Position numbers and translations under genes: made by a program
Notes under the pieces: generated by a model
Told to the model about the DNA's origin: nothing
Databases searched by the model: none
The model's input: the letters and a program-made list of their open reading frames with translations, nothing else
DNA from: Girardinichthys multiradiatus
Taxonomy: Eukaryota > Chordata > Actinopteri > Cyprinodontiformes > Goodeidae
Length of the DNA: 64,000 nucleotides
Reading direction: 5' to 3'
NCBI RefSeq assembly: GCF_021462225.1
Contig: NC_061804.1
Location: 4,235,954 to 4,299,953 of the forward strand
In this document: in pieces, positions 1 through 10,818 of the stretch
Numbering within the stretch: position 1 is the first letter of the stretch
How the letters are laid out: the number at the start of each line of letters is the position of its first letter

Positions 1-2
1 CT

Positions 3-3000
3 GACACAGCAACAACTACAACTGCAGCACCCACCACCACAACTGAAGCAGCAACAACTACAACTGCAGCACCAAAAACCACAACAGACACAGCAAGAAC
101 TACAACTGCAACACAAACCACCACAACTGCTGTACTAACGACTGCAACTGCAGCATCAACCACTACAACTGCAGCGACAACAACCACAACTGCTGCATCA
201 ACAAAGCCTACTGCTGCACATACCACCACAACGGAGGCAGCAACATCTACAACTGCAGCAGCAACCACAACTGCAAATCCCACCACCACAACTGAAGCAG
301 CAACAACCACAACTGCAACACCAACCACCACAACTGCAGTACTAACAACTGCAACTGCAGCATCAACCACTACAACTGCGACACCAACCACCACAACTGC
401 TGCATCAACAATGCCTACTACTGCACTCACCACCACAACGGAGGCAGCAACATCTACAACTGCAGCATCAACCACCACAACTATACCACAAAGTTCCTCA
501 ACTACAGCACCACCCACAACTGCATCACCAACCACAACTGCATCACCAAAAGCCACAACTGAAGCAGAAAGAACTACAACTGCAGCACCAACCACTAGCA
601 TTGCACCAAAAACCACCACAACTGCTGCACCAACAACGACTACTACTGCACTTACCACTACAACGGAGGCAGCAATACCTACACCTACAGCACCAACCAC
701 AAATGCAACACCCACCACCACAACTGAAGCAGAAACATCTACAACTGCAGCACCAACCACTACAACTGCAGCACCAACCACTACAACTGCAGCAACAACC
801 ACAACCATAGGAAAAGCTACCTCTACTACAGCAACAACCACAACTGCAGCACCCACCACCACAACTGAAGCAGCAACAACCACAACTGCAGCACCAATGA
901 CCACAACTGCCGCACCAACCACCACAACAGCTGGACCAACCACCACTACTGCTGCACTTACCACAACAGAGGCTGTAAGAATCACAACCATAGGACAAAC
1001 TACATCAACTACAGCACCAACCACAATTGCAGCACCCACCACCACAACTGAAGCACCAACAACTACAACTACAGGACCAACCACAACAGCATCACCAACC
1101 AAAACTGTAGCACCAAATACCACAACTGCCGCACCAACCACCACAACAGCTGGACCAACCACCACTACTGCTGCACTTACCACAACAGAGGCTGTAAGAA
1201 CCACCACCATAGGACAAACTACATCAACTACAGCACCAACCACAACTGTAGCACCAACTACCACACCTGACACAGCAACAACTACAACTGCAGCACCCAC
1301 CACCACAACAGACACTTCAACAACTACAACTGCAACACAAACCACCACAACTGCAGCAGCAAGTACTACAACTGCAGCATCAAGCACTACAATTGCACCA
1401 CAAACCACCACAGCTGTTGCACCAACAAGGACTACTACTGTACTTACAACCACAAGTATTGCACCACCGACCACAACTGCAGCACCGGCCATAAGAACTA
1501 TAGCACCAATGCTCTCAACTACAGTACCAACCACAACTGCAACACCAACCACCACAACTGCAGTACTAACAACTGCAACTGCAGCACCATCCACAACTGC
1601 AACACCACCCACCACAACTGCAGTACCAAAAACTGCAACTGCAGCACCAACCACTACAACTGCAGCACAAACCACCACAACTGCTGCATCAACAACGCCT
1701 ACTACTGCCCTTACCACCACAACGGAGGCAGCAACATCTACAACTGCAGCACCAACAACAACTGCAGCACCAACCACTACAACTGCAGCACAAACTACCA
1801 CAACTGAAGGACCAGCTACCACAACTACAGTACAAACCACTACAACTGCAGCCCTAACCACCACGATGACAGCACCCACCACTGCAGCTGCATCACCAAC
1901 AACCACAGCTGTAGCAACAGAGGCTGTAAGAACCACAACCATAGGACAAACTACATCAACTACAGCACCAACCACAACTGCAGCACCAACCACAACTGTA
2001 GCACCAACTACCACAACTGACACAGCAACAACTACAACTGCAGCACAAACCACCACAACTGCAGCAGCAACAACTACAACTGCAGCACCCACCACCACAA
2101 CTGAATCAGCAACAACTACAACTGCAGCACCAAAAACCAAAACAGACACAGCAAGAACTACAACTGCAGCACAAACCACTACAAATGCAGCACAAACCAC
2201 CACAATTGCGGCACCAACAACAACTACCACTGCACTTACAGCCACAACAGAGGCAGCAACATCTACAACTGCAGCCCTAACCACCACGATGGCAGCACCA
2301 ACCACTGCAGCTGCATCACCAACAACCACAGCTGTAGCAACAACTACTGCATTTGAAACAGCAACAACCACAACTGCAGCATTAATGACCACAACTGCCG
2401 CACCAACCACCACAACTGCTGCACCAACAACAACTACTAATGCACTTACCACCACAACGGAGGCAACACCTACAACTACAGCACCAACCACAAATGCAGC
2501 ACCAACCACTACAACTGCAACAACAACCACAACCATAGGAAAAGCTACCTCTACTACAGAAATAACCACAACTGCAGCACCAACCACTACAACTGCAGCA
2601 ACAACCACAACCATAGGAAAAGCTACCTCTACTACAGCAACAACCACAACTGCAGCACCCACCACCACAACTGAAACAGCAACAACCACAACTGCAGCAC
2701 CAATGACCACAACTGCCGCACCAACCACCACAACAGCTGGACCAACCACCACTACTGCTGCACTTACCACAACAGAGGCTGTAAGAACCACAACCATAGG
2801 ACAAACTACATCAACTACAGCACCAACCACAACTGTAGCACCAACTACCACACCTGACACAGCAACAACTACAACTGCAGCACCCACTACCACAACTGAA
2901 GCAGCAACAACTACAACTGCAGCACCAAAAACCACAACAGACACAGCAAGAACTACAACTGCAACACAAACCACCACAACTGCAGTACTAACGACTGCAA

Positions 3001-6000
3001 CTGCAGCATCAACCACTACAACTGCAGCGACAACAACCACAACTGCTGCATCAACAAAGCCTACTGCTGCACATACCACCACAACGGAGGCAGCAACATC
3101 TACAACTGCAGCAGCAACCACAACTGCAAAACCCACCACCACAACTGAAGCAGCAACAACCACAACTGCAACACCAACAAAAACTACCACTGCACTTACA
3201 GCCACAACGGAGGCAGCAACATCTACAACTGCAACCCTAACCACCACGACGGCAGCACCAACCACTGCAGCTGCATCACCAACAACCACAGCTGTAGCAT
3301 TGACTACTGCAATTGAAACAGCAACAACCACAACTGCAGCACCAATGAATACAACTTCTGCACCAACCACCACAAAAGCTGGACAAACCACCACTACTGC
3401 TACACTTACCACAACAGAGGGTATAAGAACCACAACCATAGGACAAACTACCTTAAATACAGCACCAACCACAACTGCAGCACCCACCACCCCAACAGCC
3501 GCACCAAAACCAACAAATGAAGCAGAAAGAACTACAACTGCAGCACTAACAACTACAATTGCAACAAAAACCACCACAACTGCAGCACCAACCACCACAA
3601 CTGCAGCACCAACAACCACAACTGCAGCACCAACCACCACAACCATTGGACAAACTACCTCAACTACAGCACCAACCACAACTGCAGCACCCACCACCAC
3701 AACCAAAGCAGCAAAAACCACAACTGCAGTACCAAAAACTGCAACTGCAGCAACAACCACTACAACTGCAGCACCAACCACCACAAATGCTGCATCAACA
3801 ATGCCTACTACTGCACTTACCACCACAACGGAGGCAGCAACATCTACAACTGCAGCACCAACCACAACTGCAGCACAAACCACAACTGCAGCACAAACCA
3901 CCACAACTATACCACAAAGTTCCTCAACTACAGCACCACCGACAACTGCATCACCAACTACAACTGCAGCACCAACCACCACAACTGCAGCACCAACAAC
4001 CACAACTGCAGCACCAACCACCACAACCATTGGACAAACTACCTCAACTACAGCACCAACAACAACTGCAGCACCCACCACCACAACCAAAGCAGCAAAA
4101 ACCACAACTGCAGTACCAAAAACTGCAACTGCAGCAACAACCACTACAACTGCAGCACCAACCACCACAAATGCTGCATCAACAATGCCTACTACTGCAC
4201 TTACCACCACAACGGAGGCAGCAACATCTACAACTGCATCACCATCTACAACTGCAGCACCAACCACAACTGCAGCACAAACCACCACAACTATACCACA
4301 AAGTTCCTCAACTACAGCACCACCGACAACTGCATCACCAACTACAACTGCAGCACCAACCACTAGCATTGCACCAAAAACCACCAAAACTGCTGCACCA
4401 ACAACAACTACTACTGCACTTACCACCACAACGGAGGCAGCAACATCTACAACTGCAGCACCAACCTCCACAACTGCAGCACCAATCACCACAACTATAG
4501 AACAAACTACCTCAACTACAGCACCAACCACAATTGCAGCACCAACCACCACAACTAAACAAGCAACAACTTCAACTGCAGGATCAACCAGTACGACTAC
4601 AGCCCCAACCAATACAACTGCAGCACCAACCACCACAACCATAGCACAAACTACCTCAACTACAGCACCAACCACAACAGCATCACCAACCACAACTGTA
4701 GCAACAACTACCACAAATGAAACAGCAACAACTACAACTGCAGCACAAACCACCACAACTGCAGGACCATCAACCACAACTACAGTACAAACCACTACAA
4801 ATGCAGCACAAACCACCACAATTGCAGCACCAACAACAACTACCACTGCACTTACAGCCACAAGAGAGGCAGCAACATCTACAGCTGTAGCAACAACTAC
4901 TGCATTTGAAACAGCAACAACCACAACTGCAGCATCAATGACCACAACTGCCGCACCAACCACCACAACAGCTGGACCAACCACCACTACTGCTGCACTT
5001 ACCACAACAGAGGCTGTAAGAACCACAAACATAGGACAAACTACATCAACTACAGCACCAACCACAACTGTAGCACCAACTACCACACCTGACACAGCAA
5101 CAACTACAACTGCAGCACCCACCACCACAACTGAATCAGCAACAACTACAACTGCAGCACCAAAAACCACAACAGACACAGCAAGAACTACAACTGCAAC
5201 ACAAACCACCACAACTGCAGTACTAACAACTGCAACTGCAGCATCAACCACTACAACTGCAGCGACAACAACCACAACTGCTGCATCAACAAAGCCTACT
5301 GCTGCACATACCACCACAACGGAGGCAGCAACATCTACAACTGCAGCAACAGCCACAACTGCAAAACCCACCACCACAACTGAAGCAGCAACAACCACAA
5401 CAGCAACACCAACCACCACAACTGCAGTACTAACAACTGCAACTGCAGCATCAACCACTACAACTGCGACACCAACCACCACAACTGCTGCATCAACAAT
5501 GCCTACTACTGCACTCACCACCACAACGGAGGCAGCAACATCTACAACTGCAGCATCAACCACCACAACTATACCACAAAGTTCCTCAACTACAGCACCA
5601 CCCACAACTGCATCACCAACCACAACTGCATCACCAAAAGCCACAACTGAAGCAGAAAGAACTACAACTGCAGCACCAACCACTAGCATTGCACCAAAAA
5701 CCACCACAACTGCTGCACCAACAACGACTACTGCTGCACTTACCACTACAACGGAGGCAGCAATACCTACACCTACAGCACCAACCACAAATGCAACACC
5801 CACCACCACAGCTGAAGCAGAAACATCTACAACTGCAGCACCAACCACTACAACTGCAGCACCAACCACCACAACTGCAGCAACAACCACAACCATAGGA
5901 AAAGCTACCTCTACTACAGCAACAACCACAACTGCAGCACCCACCACCACAACTGAAACAGCAACAACCACAACTGCAGCACCAATGACCACAACTGCCG

Positions 6001-6578
6001 CACCAACCACCACAACAGCTGGACCAACCACCACTACTGCTGCACTTACCACAACAGAGGCTGTAAGAATCACAACCATAGGACAAACTACATCAACTAC
6101 AGCACCAACCACAATTGCAGCACCCACCACCACAACTGAAGCACCAACAACTACAACTACAGGACCAACCACAACAGCATCACCAACCAAAACTGTAGCA
6201 CCAAATACCACAACTGCCGCACCAACCACCACAACAGCTGGACCAACCACCACTACTGCTGCACTTACCACAACAGAGGCTGTAAGAACCACCACCATAG
6301 GACAAACTACATCAACTACAGCACCAACCACAACTGTAGCACCAACTACCACACCTGACACAGCAACAACTACAACTGCAGCACCCACCACCACAACAGA
6401 CACTTCAACAACTACAACTGCAGCACAAACCACCACAACTGCAGCAGCACTACAACTGCAGCATCAAGCACTACAATTGCACCACAAACCACCACAGCTG
6501 TTGCACCAACAAGGACTACTACTGTACTTACAACCACAAGTATTGTACCACCGACCACAACTGCAGCACCGGCCATAA
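3..6578 (+). CDS. Giant Thr/Ala/Pro mucin exon, 5'-incomplete first part (frame shifts near 6448)
   Basis: The reading frame is open from base 3 with no start in the window, so this is the interior of a larger exon; the signal peptide and first exons must lie upstream. The product is almost wholly Thr, Ala and Pro with scattered Ser, Glu, Ile, Val, Gln and Lys, built from variants of TTTTAAP, TTTTEA and TTTIGQTTSTTAP. It has no Cys, so no von Willebrand or trefoil module. Such sequence is a dense O-glycosylation scaffold, as in secreted or surface mucins (integumentary-mucin-like by composition). The true coding frame leaves near 6448, where a 4-bp deletion relative to the duplicate at 1361-1364 pushes translation into a Gln/Leu/His-rich tail ending at 6578. 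The Met at nucleotide 411 is internal and not a credible start. The mucin-like call is secure; a specific gene name is not. Confidence 0.8.
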   Translation, partial: DTATTTTAAPTTTTEAATTTTAAPKTTTDTARTTTATQTTTTAVLTTATAASTTTTAATTTTTAASTKPTAAHTTTTEAATSTTAAATTTANPTTTTEAATTTTATPTTTTAVLTTATAASTTTTATPTTTTAASTMPTTALTTTTEAATSTTAASTTTTIPQSSSTTAPPTTASPTTTASPKATTEAERTTTAAPTTSIAPKTTTTAAPTTTTTALTTTTEAAIPTPTAPTTNATPTTTTEAETSTTAAPTTTTAAPTTTTAATTTTIGKATSTTATTTTAAPTTTTEAATTTTAAPMTTTAAPTTTTAGPTTTTAALTTTEAVRITTIGQTTSTTAPTTIAAPTTTTEAPTTTTTGPTTTASPTKTVAPNTTTAAPTTTTAGPTTTTAALTTTEAVRTTTIGQTTSTTAPTTTVAPTTTPDTATTTTAAPTTTTDTSTTTTATQTTTTAAASTTTAASSTTIAPQTTTAVAPTRTTTVLTTTSIAPPTTTAAPAIRTIAPMLSTTVPTTTATPTTTTAVLTTATAAPSTTATPPTTTAVPKTATAAPTTTTAAQTTTTAASTTPTTALTTTTEAATSTTAAPTTTAAPTTTTAAQTTTTEGPATTTTVQTTTTAALTTTMTAPTTAAASPTTTAVATEAVRTTTIGQTTSTTAPTTTAAPTTTVAPTTTTDTATTTTAAQTTTTAAATTTTAAPTTTTESATTTTAAPKTKTDTARTTTAAQTTTNAAQTTTIAAPTTTTTALTATTEAATSTTAALTTTMAAPTTAAASPTTTAVATTTAFETATTTTAALMTTTAAPTTTTAAPTTTTNALTTTTEATPTTTAPTTNAAPTTTTATTTTTIGKATSTTEITTTAAPTTTTAATTTTIGKATSTTATTTTAAPTTTTETATTTTAAPMTTTAAPTTTTAGPTTTTAALTTTEAVRTTTIGQTTSTTAPTTTVAPTTTPDTATTTTAAPTTTTEAATTTTAAPKTTTDTARTTTATQTTTTAVLTTATAASTTTTAATTTTTAASTKPTAAHTTTTEAATSTTAAATTTAKPTTTTEAATTTTATPTKTTTALTATTEAATSTTATLTTTTAAPTTAAASPTTTAVALTTAIETATTTTAAPMNTTSAPTTTKAGQTTTTATLTTTEGIRTTTIGQTTLNTAPTTTAAPTTPTAAPKPTNEAERTTTAALTTTIATKTTTTAAPTTTTAAPTTTTAAPTTTTIGQTTSTTAPTTTAAPTTTTKAAKTTTAVPKTATAATTTTTAAPTTTNAASTMPTTALTTTTEAATSTTAAPTTTAAQTTTAAQTTTTIPQSSSTTAPPTTASPTTTAAPTTTTAAPTTTTAAPTTTTIGQTTSTTAPTTTAAPTTTTKAAKTTTAVPKTATAATTTTTAAPTTTNAASTMPTTALTTTTEAATSTTASPSTTAAPTTTAAQTTTTIPQSSSTTAPPTTASPTTTAAPTTSIAPKTTKTAAPTTTTTALTTTTEAATSTTAAPTSTTAAPITTTIEQTTSTTAPTTIAAPTTTTKQATTSTAGSTSTTTAPTNTTAAPTTTTIAQTTSTTAPTTTASPTTTVATTTTNETATTTTAAQTTTTAGPSTTTTVQTTTNAAQTTTIAAPTTTTTALTATREAATSTAVATTTAFETATTTTAASMTTTAAPTTTTAGPTTTTAALTTTEAVRTTNIGQTTSTTAPTTTVAPTTTPDTATTTTAAPTTTTESATTTTAAPKTTTDTARTTTATQTTTTAVLTTATAASTTTTAATTTTTAASTKPTAAHTTTTEAATSTTAATATTAKPTTTTEAATTTTATPTTTTAVLTTATAASTTTTATPTTTTAASTMPTTALTTTTEAATSTTAASTTTTIPQSSSTTAPPTTASPTTTASPKATTEAERTTTAAPTTSIAPKTTTTAAPTTTTAALTTTTEAAIPTPTAPTTNATPTTTAEAETSTTAAPTTTTAAPTTTTAATTTTIGKATSTTATTTTAAPTTTTETATTTTAAPMTTTAAPTTTTAGPTTTTAALTTTEAVRITTIGQTTSTTAPTTIAAPTTTTEAPTTTTTGPTTTASPTKTVAPNTTTAAPTTTTAGPTTTTAALTTTEAVRTTTIGQTTSTTAPTTTVAPTTTPDTATTTTAAPTTTTDTSTTTTAAQTTTTAAALQLQHQALQLHHKPPQLLHQQGLLLYLQPQVLYHRPQLQHRP
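3579..4346 (+). repeat. 384-bp tandem duplication in mucin exon
   Basis: A block containing the marker words TTTTIGQTTSTTAP, KAAKTTTAVPKTATAA and TIPQSSSTTAPP occurs twice in a row. The IGQ word is at 3641-3650 and again at 4025-4034, an offset of 384 bp or 128 codons, so the frame is kept. It shows that the exon also grows by short in-frame tandem duplication. Confidence 0.75.
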
Positions 6579-9500
6579 GAACTATAGCACCAATGCTCTC
6601 AACTACAGTACCAACCACAACAGCAACACCAACCACCACAACTGCAGTACTAACAACTGCAACTGCAGCACCATCCACAACTGCAACACCACCCACCACA
6701 ACTGCAGTACCAAAAACTGCAACTGCAGCACCAACCACTACAACTGCAGCACAAACCACCACAACTGCTGCATCAACAACGCCTACTACTGCCCTTACCA
6801 CCACAACGGAGGCAGCAACATCTACAACTGCAGCACCAACAACAACTGCAGCACCAACCACTACAACTGCAGCACAAACTACCACAACTGAAGGACCAGC
6901 TACCACAACTGCAGTACAAACCACTACAACTGCAGCCCTAACCACCACGATGACAGCACCCACCACTGCAGCTGCATCACCAACAACCACAGCTGTAGCA
7001 ACAGAGGCTGTAAGAACCACAACCATAGGACAAACTACATCAACTACAACACCAACCACAACTGCAGCACCAACCACAACTGTAGCACCAACTACCACAA
7101 CTGACACAGCAACAACTACAACTGCAGCACAAACCACCACAACTGCAGCAGCAACAACTACAACTGCAGCACCCACCACCACAACTGAATCAGCAACAAC
7201 TACAACTGCAGCACCAAAAACCAAAACAGACACAGCAAGAACTACAACTGCAGCACAAACCACTACAATTGCACCAAAAACCACCACAGCTGTTGCACCA
7301 ACAAGGACTACTACTGTACTTACAACCACAAATATTGCACCACTGACCCCAACTGCAGCACCAGCCATAAGAACTATAGCACCAACGCTCTCAACTACAG
7401 TACCAACCACAACTGCAACACCAACCACCACAATTGCTGCATCAACAACGCCTACTACTGCACTTACCACCACAACGGAGGCAGCAACATCTAAAACTGC
7501 AGCAGTAACCACAACTGCAGCACCAACAACCACAACTAAAGCACAAACTACCTCAACTACAGCACAACCCACAACTGCTGCACCCACCACAACTGCAGCA
7601 CCCACCACCACAACTGAAGCAGCAACAACCACAACTGCAACACCACCCACCACAACTGCACTACCAACAACTGCAACTGCAGCACCAACCAATACAACTG
7701 CAGCACAAACCACCACAACTGCTGCATCAACAACGCCTACTACTGAACTTACCACCACAACGGAGGCAGCAACATCTACAACTGCCGCACCAACCACAAC
7801 TGCGGCACCAACCACAACTGTGGCACCAACCACCACAACTATAGCAGAAACTACCTCAACTACCGCACCAACCACAACTGTATCACCAACAACAACTGCA
7901 GCACCAAAAGCCACAACTGAAGCAGAAAGAACTAAAACTGCAGCACCAACCACTACAATTGCAACAAAAACCACCACAACTGCTGCACCAACAACAACTA
8001 CTACTGTACTCACCACCACAACAGAGGCAGCAACACTTACAACTACAGCACCAACCACAAATGCAGCATCCACCACTACAACTGAAGCAGAAACATCTAC
8101 AACTGCAGCACCAACCACTACGACTGCAGCGCCAACCACTACAACTACAGCACCAACCACCACAACCATAGCACAAACTACCTCAACTACAGCACCAACC
8201 ACAACAGCATCACCAACCACAACTGTAGCAACAACTACCACAATTGAAACAGCAACAACTACAACTGCAGCTCAAACCACCACAACTGCAGGACCATCAA
8301 CCACAGCTACAGTACAAACCACTACAAATGCAGCAAAAACCACCACAATTGTGGCACCAACAACAACTACCACTGCACTTACAGCCACAACGGAGGCAAC
8401 AACATCTATAACTGCAGCCCTAACCACCACGATGGCAGCACCAACCACTGCAGCTGCATCACCAACAACCACAGCTGTATCAACAACTACTGCAATTGAA
8501 ACAGCACCAATGACCACAACTGCCGCACCAACCACCACAACAGCTGGACCAACCACCACTACTGCTGCACTTACCACAACAGAGGCTGTAAGAACCACAA
8601 CCATAGGACAAACTACATCAACTACAGCACCAACCACAATTGCAGCACCCACCACCACAACTGAAGCACCAACAACTACAACTACAGGACCAACCACAAC
8701 AGCATCACCAACCACAACTGTAGCACCAAATACCACAACTGCCGCACCAACCACCACAACAGCTGGACCAACCACCACTACTGCTGCACTTACCACAACA
8801 GAGGCTGTAAGAACCACAACCATAGGACCAACTAGAGCACCAACCACAACTGTAGCACCAACTACCACAACTGACACAGCAACAACTACAACTGCAGCAT
8901 CCACCACCACAACTGAAGCAGCAACCACTACAACTGCAGCACCAAAAACCACAACAGACACAGCAAGAACTCCAACCGCAGCATCAACCACTACAATTGC
9001 ACCAAAAACTACCACAACTGTTGCACCAACAAGGACTACTACTGTACTTACAACCACAAATATTGCACCACCGACCACAACTGCAGCACCAGCCATAAGA
9101 ACTATAGCACCGATACTCTCAACTACAGTACCAACCACAACACCAACCACCATAACTGCAGTATTAACTGCAACTGCAGCACCATCCACTACAACTGCAG
9201 CAACAACAACCACAACTGCTGCATCAACAAAGCCTACTACTGCACTTACCACCACAACGGAGGCAGCAACATCTACAACTGCAGCAGCAACCACAACTGC
9301 AGCACCAACCACCACAACTATAGCACAAACTACCTCAACTACAGCACCAACCACAACTACATCACGAACCACAACTGCAGCACCAAAATCCACAACTGAA
9401 GCAGAAAGAACTATAACTGCAGCACCAACCACTACAATTGCAACAAAAACCACCACAACTTCTGCACCAACAACGACTACTACTCTACTTACCACCACAA

Positions 9501-10423
9501 CGGAGGCAGCAGTATCTACAACTGCAGCACAAACCACCACAACTGCAACACCAACCACCACAACTGAACCAGCAACAACTTCAACTGCAGGATCAACCAC
9601 CACTACTGCAGCCCCAAACACTACAACTGCAGCACCAACCACCACAACCATAGCACCAACTACCTCAACTACAGCACCAACCACAAAAGCATCACCAACC
9701 ACAACTGTAGCACCAACTACCACAACTGAAACAGCAACAACTACAACTACAGCACAAACCACTACAACTGCAGGACCAGCAACCAAGACTACAGTACAAA
9801 CCACCACAATTGCGGCACCAACAACAACTACCACTGCAGTTACAGCCACAACGGAGGCAGCAACATCTACAACTGCAGCACCAATCACCACTACAGGTGC
9901 GCTAACCACCACAACTGCAGAATCAACCATGACATCTGCTGCACCTACCACCACAACTGCCTCACTAAAAAACAAAACTGCTACAACCACAACTATAGCA
10001 CCGGCCACCATAATATCTGCACAAGAAAGAACTACTGCAGCAACAACCACCACTTCGTCAACAACACCCACAACCACTGCAACAACAACCATCGCTGTAT
10101 CTGCAACAAAAACCACACCTCTTGATCCAATCACCAGAACAGCTGCATCACCTACTACAACTGCTGCACCAACCACCAAAATAGATGCTCCAACAACAAG
10201 TCCAGCAATAAGTCCTACTGCTGCACAAACAATCAGAACTTCATTAGCTATTACAACTAGTAAACCAGCAATCACAACTGCTGCAACAATATTGATTAAC
10301 ACAACCACCACTCAATTTACAAGTCCAGTATCAGTTACCACTACAACAACCACTAGTGATGCATCTGGTTTCAAGCTTGGTATGCTCCACTTGCTTCTCG
10401 GACTGCTAGTGTTCTTCTTGTAA
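6449..10423 (+). CDS. Mucin exon, 3' part, with GPI-anchor-type C-terminus
   Basis: This continues the mucin in the next frame after the 4-bp deletion: ACT at 6449 resumes the Thr/Ala/Pro repeats and stays open to the TAA at 10421-10423, about 1,324 codons. The last 100 residues lose the strict repeat. They carry an N-glycosylation-type NTT and end with a small-residue cluster (SDASG), a short spacer, then a 15-residue hydrophobic tail (LGMLHLLLGLLVFFL) with no cytoplasmic residues. That is the layout of a GPI-attachment signal, so the mature mucin is probably tethered to the outer cell surface. A single-pass anchor without a tail is less likely. If the frameshift is real the gene is broken in this haplotype; if it is an assembly error the exon is about 10.4 kb and about 3,470 codons. 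The first Met in this frame is at 6593 but is probably not used. Confidence 0.78.
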   Translation, partial: TTTAASSTTIAPQTTTAVAPTRTTTVLTTTSIVPPTTTAAPAIRTIAPMLSTTVPTTTATPTTTTAVLTTATAAPSTTATPPTTTAVPKTATAAPTTTTAAQTTTTAASTTPTTALTTTTEAATSTTAAPTTTAAPTTTTAAQTTTTEGPATTTAVQTTTTAALTTTMTAPTTAAASPTTTAVATEAVRTTTIGQTTSTTTPTTTAAPTTTVAPTTTTDTATTTTAAQTTTTAAATTTTAAPTTTTESATTTTAAPKTKTDTARTTTAAQTTTIAPKTTTAVAPTRTTTVLTTTNIAPLTPTAAPAIRTIAPTLSTTVPTTTATPTTTIAASTTPTTALTTTTEAATSKTAAVTTTAAPTTTTKAQTTSTTAQPTTAAPTTTAAPTTTTEAATTTTATPPTTTALPTTATAAPTNTTAAQTTTTAASTTPTTELTTTTEAATSTTAAPTTTAAPTTTVAPTTTTIAETTSTTAPTTTVSPTTTAAPKATTEAERTKTAAPTTTIATKTTTTAAPTTTTTVLTTTTEAATLTTTAPTTNAASTTTTEAETSTTAAPTTTTAAPTTTTTAPTTTTIAQTTSTTAPTTTASPTTTVATTTTIETATTTTAAQTTTTAGPSTTATVQTTTNAAKTTTIVAPTTTTTALTATTEATTSITAALTTTMAAPTTAAASPTTTAVSTTTAIETAPMTTTAAPTTTTAGPTTTTAALTTTEAVRTTTIGQTTSTTAPTTIAAPTTTTEAPTTTTTGPTTTASPTTTVAPNTTTAAPTTTTAGPTTTTAALTTTEAVRTTTIGPTRAPTTTVAPTTTTDTATTTTAASTTTTEAATTTTAAPKTTTDTARTPTAASTTTIAPKTTTTVAPTRTTTVLTTTNIAPPTTTAAPAIRTIAPILSTTVPTTTPTTITAVLTATAAPSTTTAATTTTTAASTKPTTALTTTTEAATSTTAAATTTAAPTTTTIAQTTSTTAPTTTTSRTTTAAPKSTTEAERTITAAPTTTIATKTTTTSAPTTTTTLLTTTTEAAVSTTAAQTTTTATPTTTTEPATTSTAGSTTTTAAPNTTTAAPTTTTIAPTTSTTAPTTKASPTTTVAPTTTTETATTTTTAQTTTTAGPATKTTVQTTTIAAPTTTTTAVTATTEAATSTTAAPITTTGALTTTTAESTMTSAAPTTTTASLKNKTATTTTIAPATIISAQERTTAATTTTSSTTPTTTATTTIAVSATKTTPLDPITRTAASPTTTAAPTTKIDAPTTSPAISPTAAQTIRTSLAITTSKPAITTAATILINTTTTQFTSPVSVTTTTTTSDASGFKLGMLHLLLGLLVFFL

Positions 10424-10559
10424 TTTAGATAGCCAATGATTTTTTTCATTCTTGAAGAAAGACCTGCAAGGTTTTTTGGGGGGGCGTTTGTAAAAATTTA
10501 CAATAATATTTTTGGTGTATTCAGCTTATCATAAGTTTAAAAAATGAAAATCAATTTTT

Positions 10560-10818
10560 CGGACTCATTTTCACCAAGTCATTCATACGTTTATAAACGT
10601 CCTAATTCCAAATTAAATATTTAATTAGCAAGTTAAACATTCAGTTTGCAAACTAAAAATATTTTTCCAAATTAATGTTTAGATCTAGCTTAATATTTTG
10701 TTTAGAAACTAAATATTGAATTTGGAGCTAAATGTTAAGTTTTTAAACTGAATATTTAGCTCAGACCTAGTTTGGAGCTAAATATTCAGTTTGGAAACTG
10801 AATATTTAGCTTGTAGCT
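10560..10818. repeat. AT-rich palindromic repeat in mucin 3' flank
   Basis: A word resembling AGCTAAATATTCAGTTT recurs in both orientations through this stretch. The best example is a perfect 17-bp inverted repeat at 10776-10792 and 10795-10811 with a 2-bp spacer. It lies about 350 bp after the mucin stop, in sequence likely to be 3' UTR or proximal flank. No coding potential is seen. Confidence 0.7.

Larger units (their letters stand above)
1..7265 (+). repeat. 5,088-bp-offset direct duplication inside the mucin exon
   Basis: Bases 1 to about 2180 match 5089 to about 7265 almost base for base. The offset is 5,088 bp (1,696 codons, in frame) until 6448 and 5,084 bp after it, because four bases present at 1361-1364 are missing in the second copy. 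The match stops near 2182/7266, where the second copy switches to another repeat family member. The left boundary lies outside the window. This is a recent segmental duplication within a coding exon. Confidence 0.85.

Noticed and set aside
601..4500. Gln/Leu/His-rich plus-strand ORFs inside the mucin in other frames
   Set aside because: They are out-of-frame readings of the same repeat (CAACTG, CAGCAC) and follow the mucin sequence exactly.
543..6086. Cys/Gly-rich minus-strand ORFs inside the mucin
   Set aside because: Complementary-strand artefacts of the Thr/Ala repeat. The same peptide recurs wherever the DNA is duplicated.
6412..10311. Long minus-strand Val/Ala-rich ORFs (609 and 679 residues) opposite the mucin
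   Set aside because: They are shadows: ACN and GCN codons read backwards give NGT and NGC, which contain no stops. They have no independent start, domain or composition.
1..10423. CRISPR-like array
   Set aside because: Repeats are contiguous, codon-phased and without unique spacers, in eukaryotic DNA.
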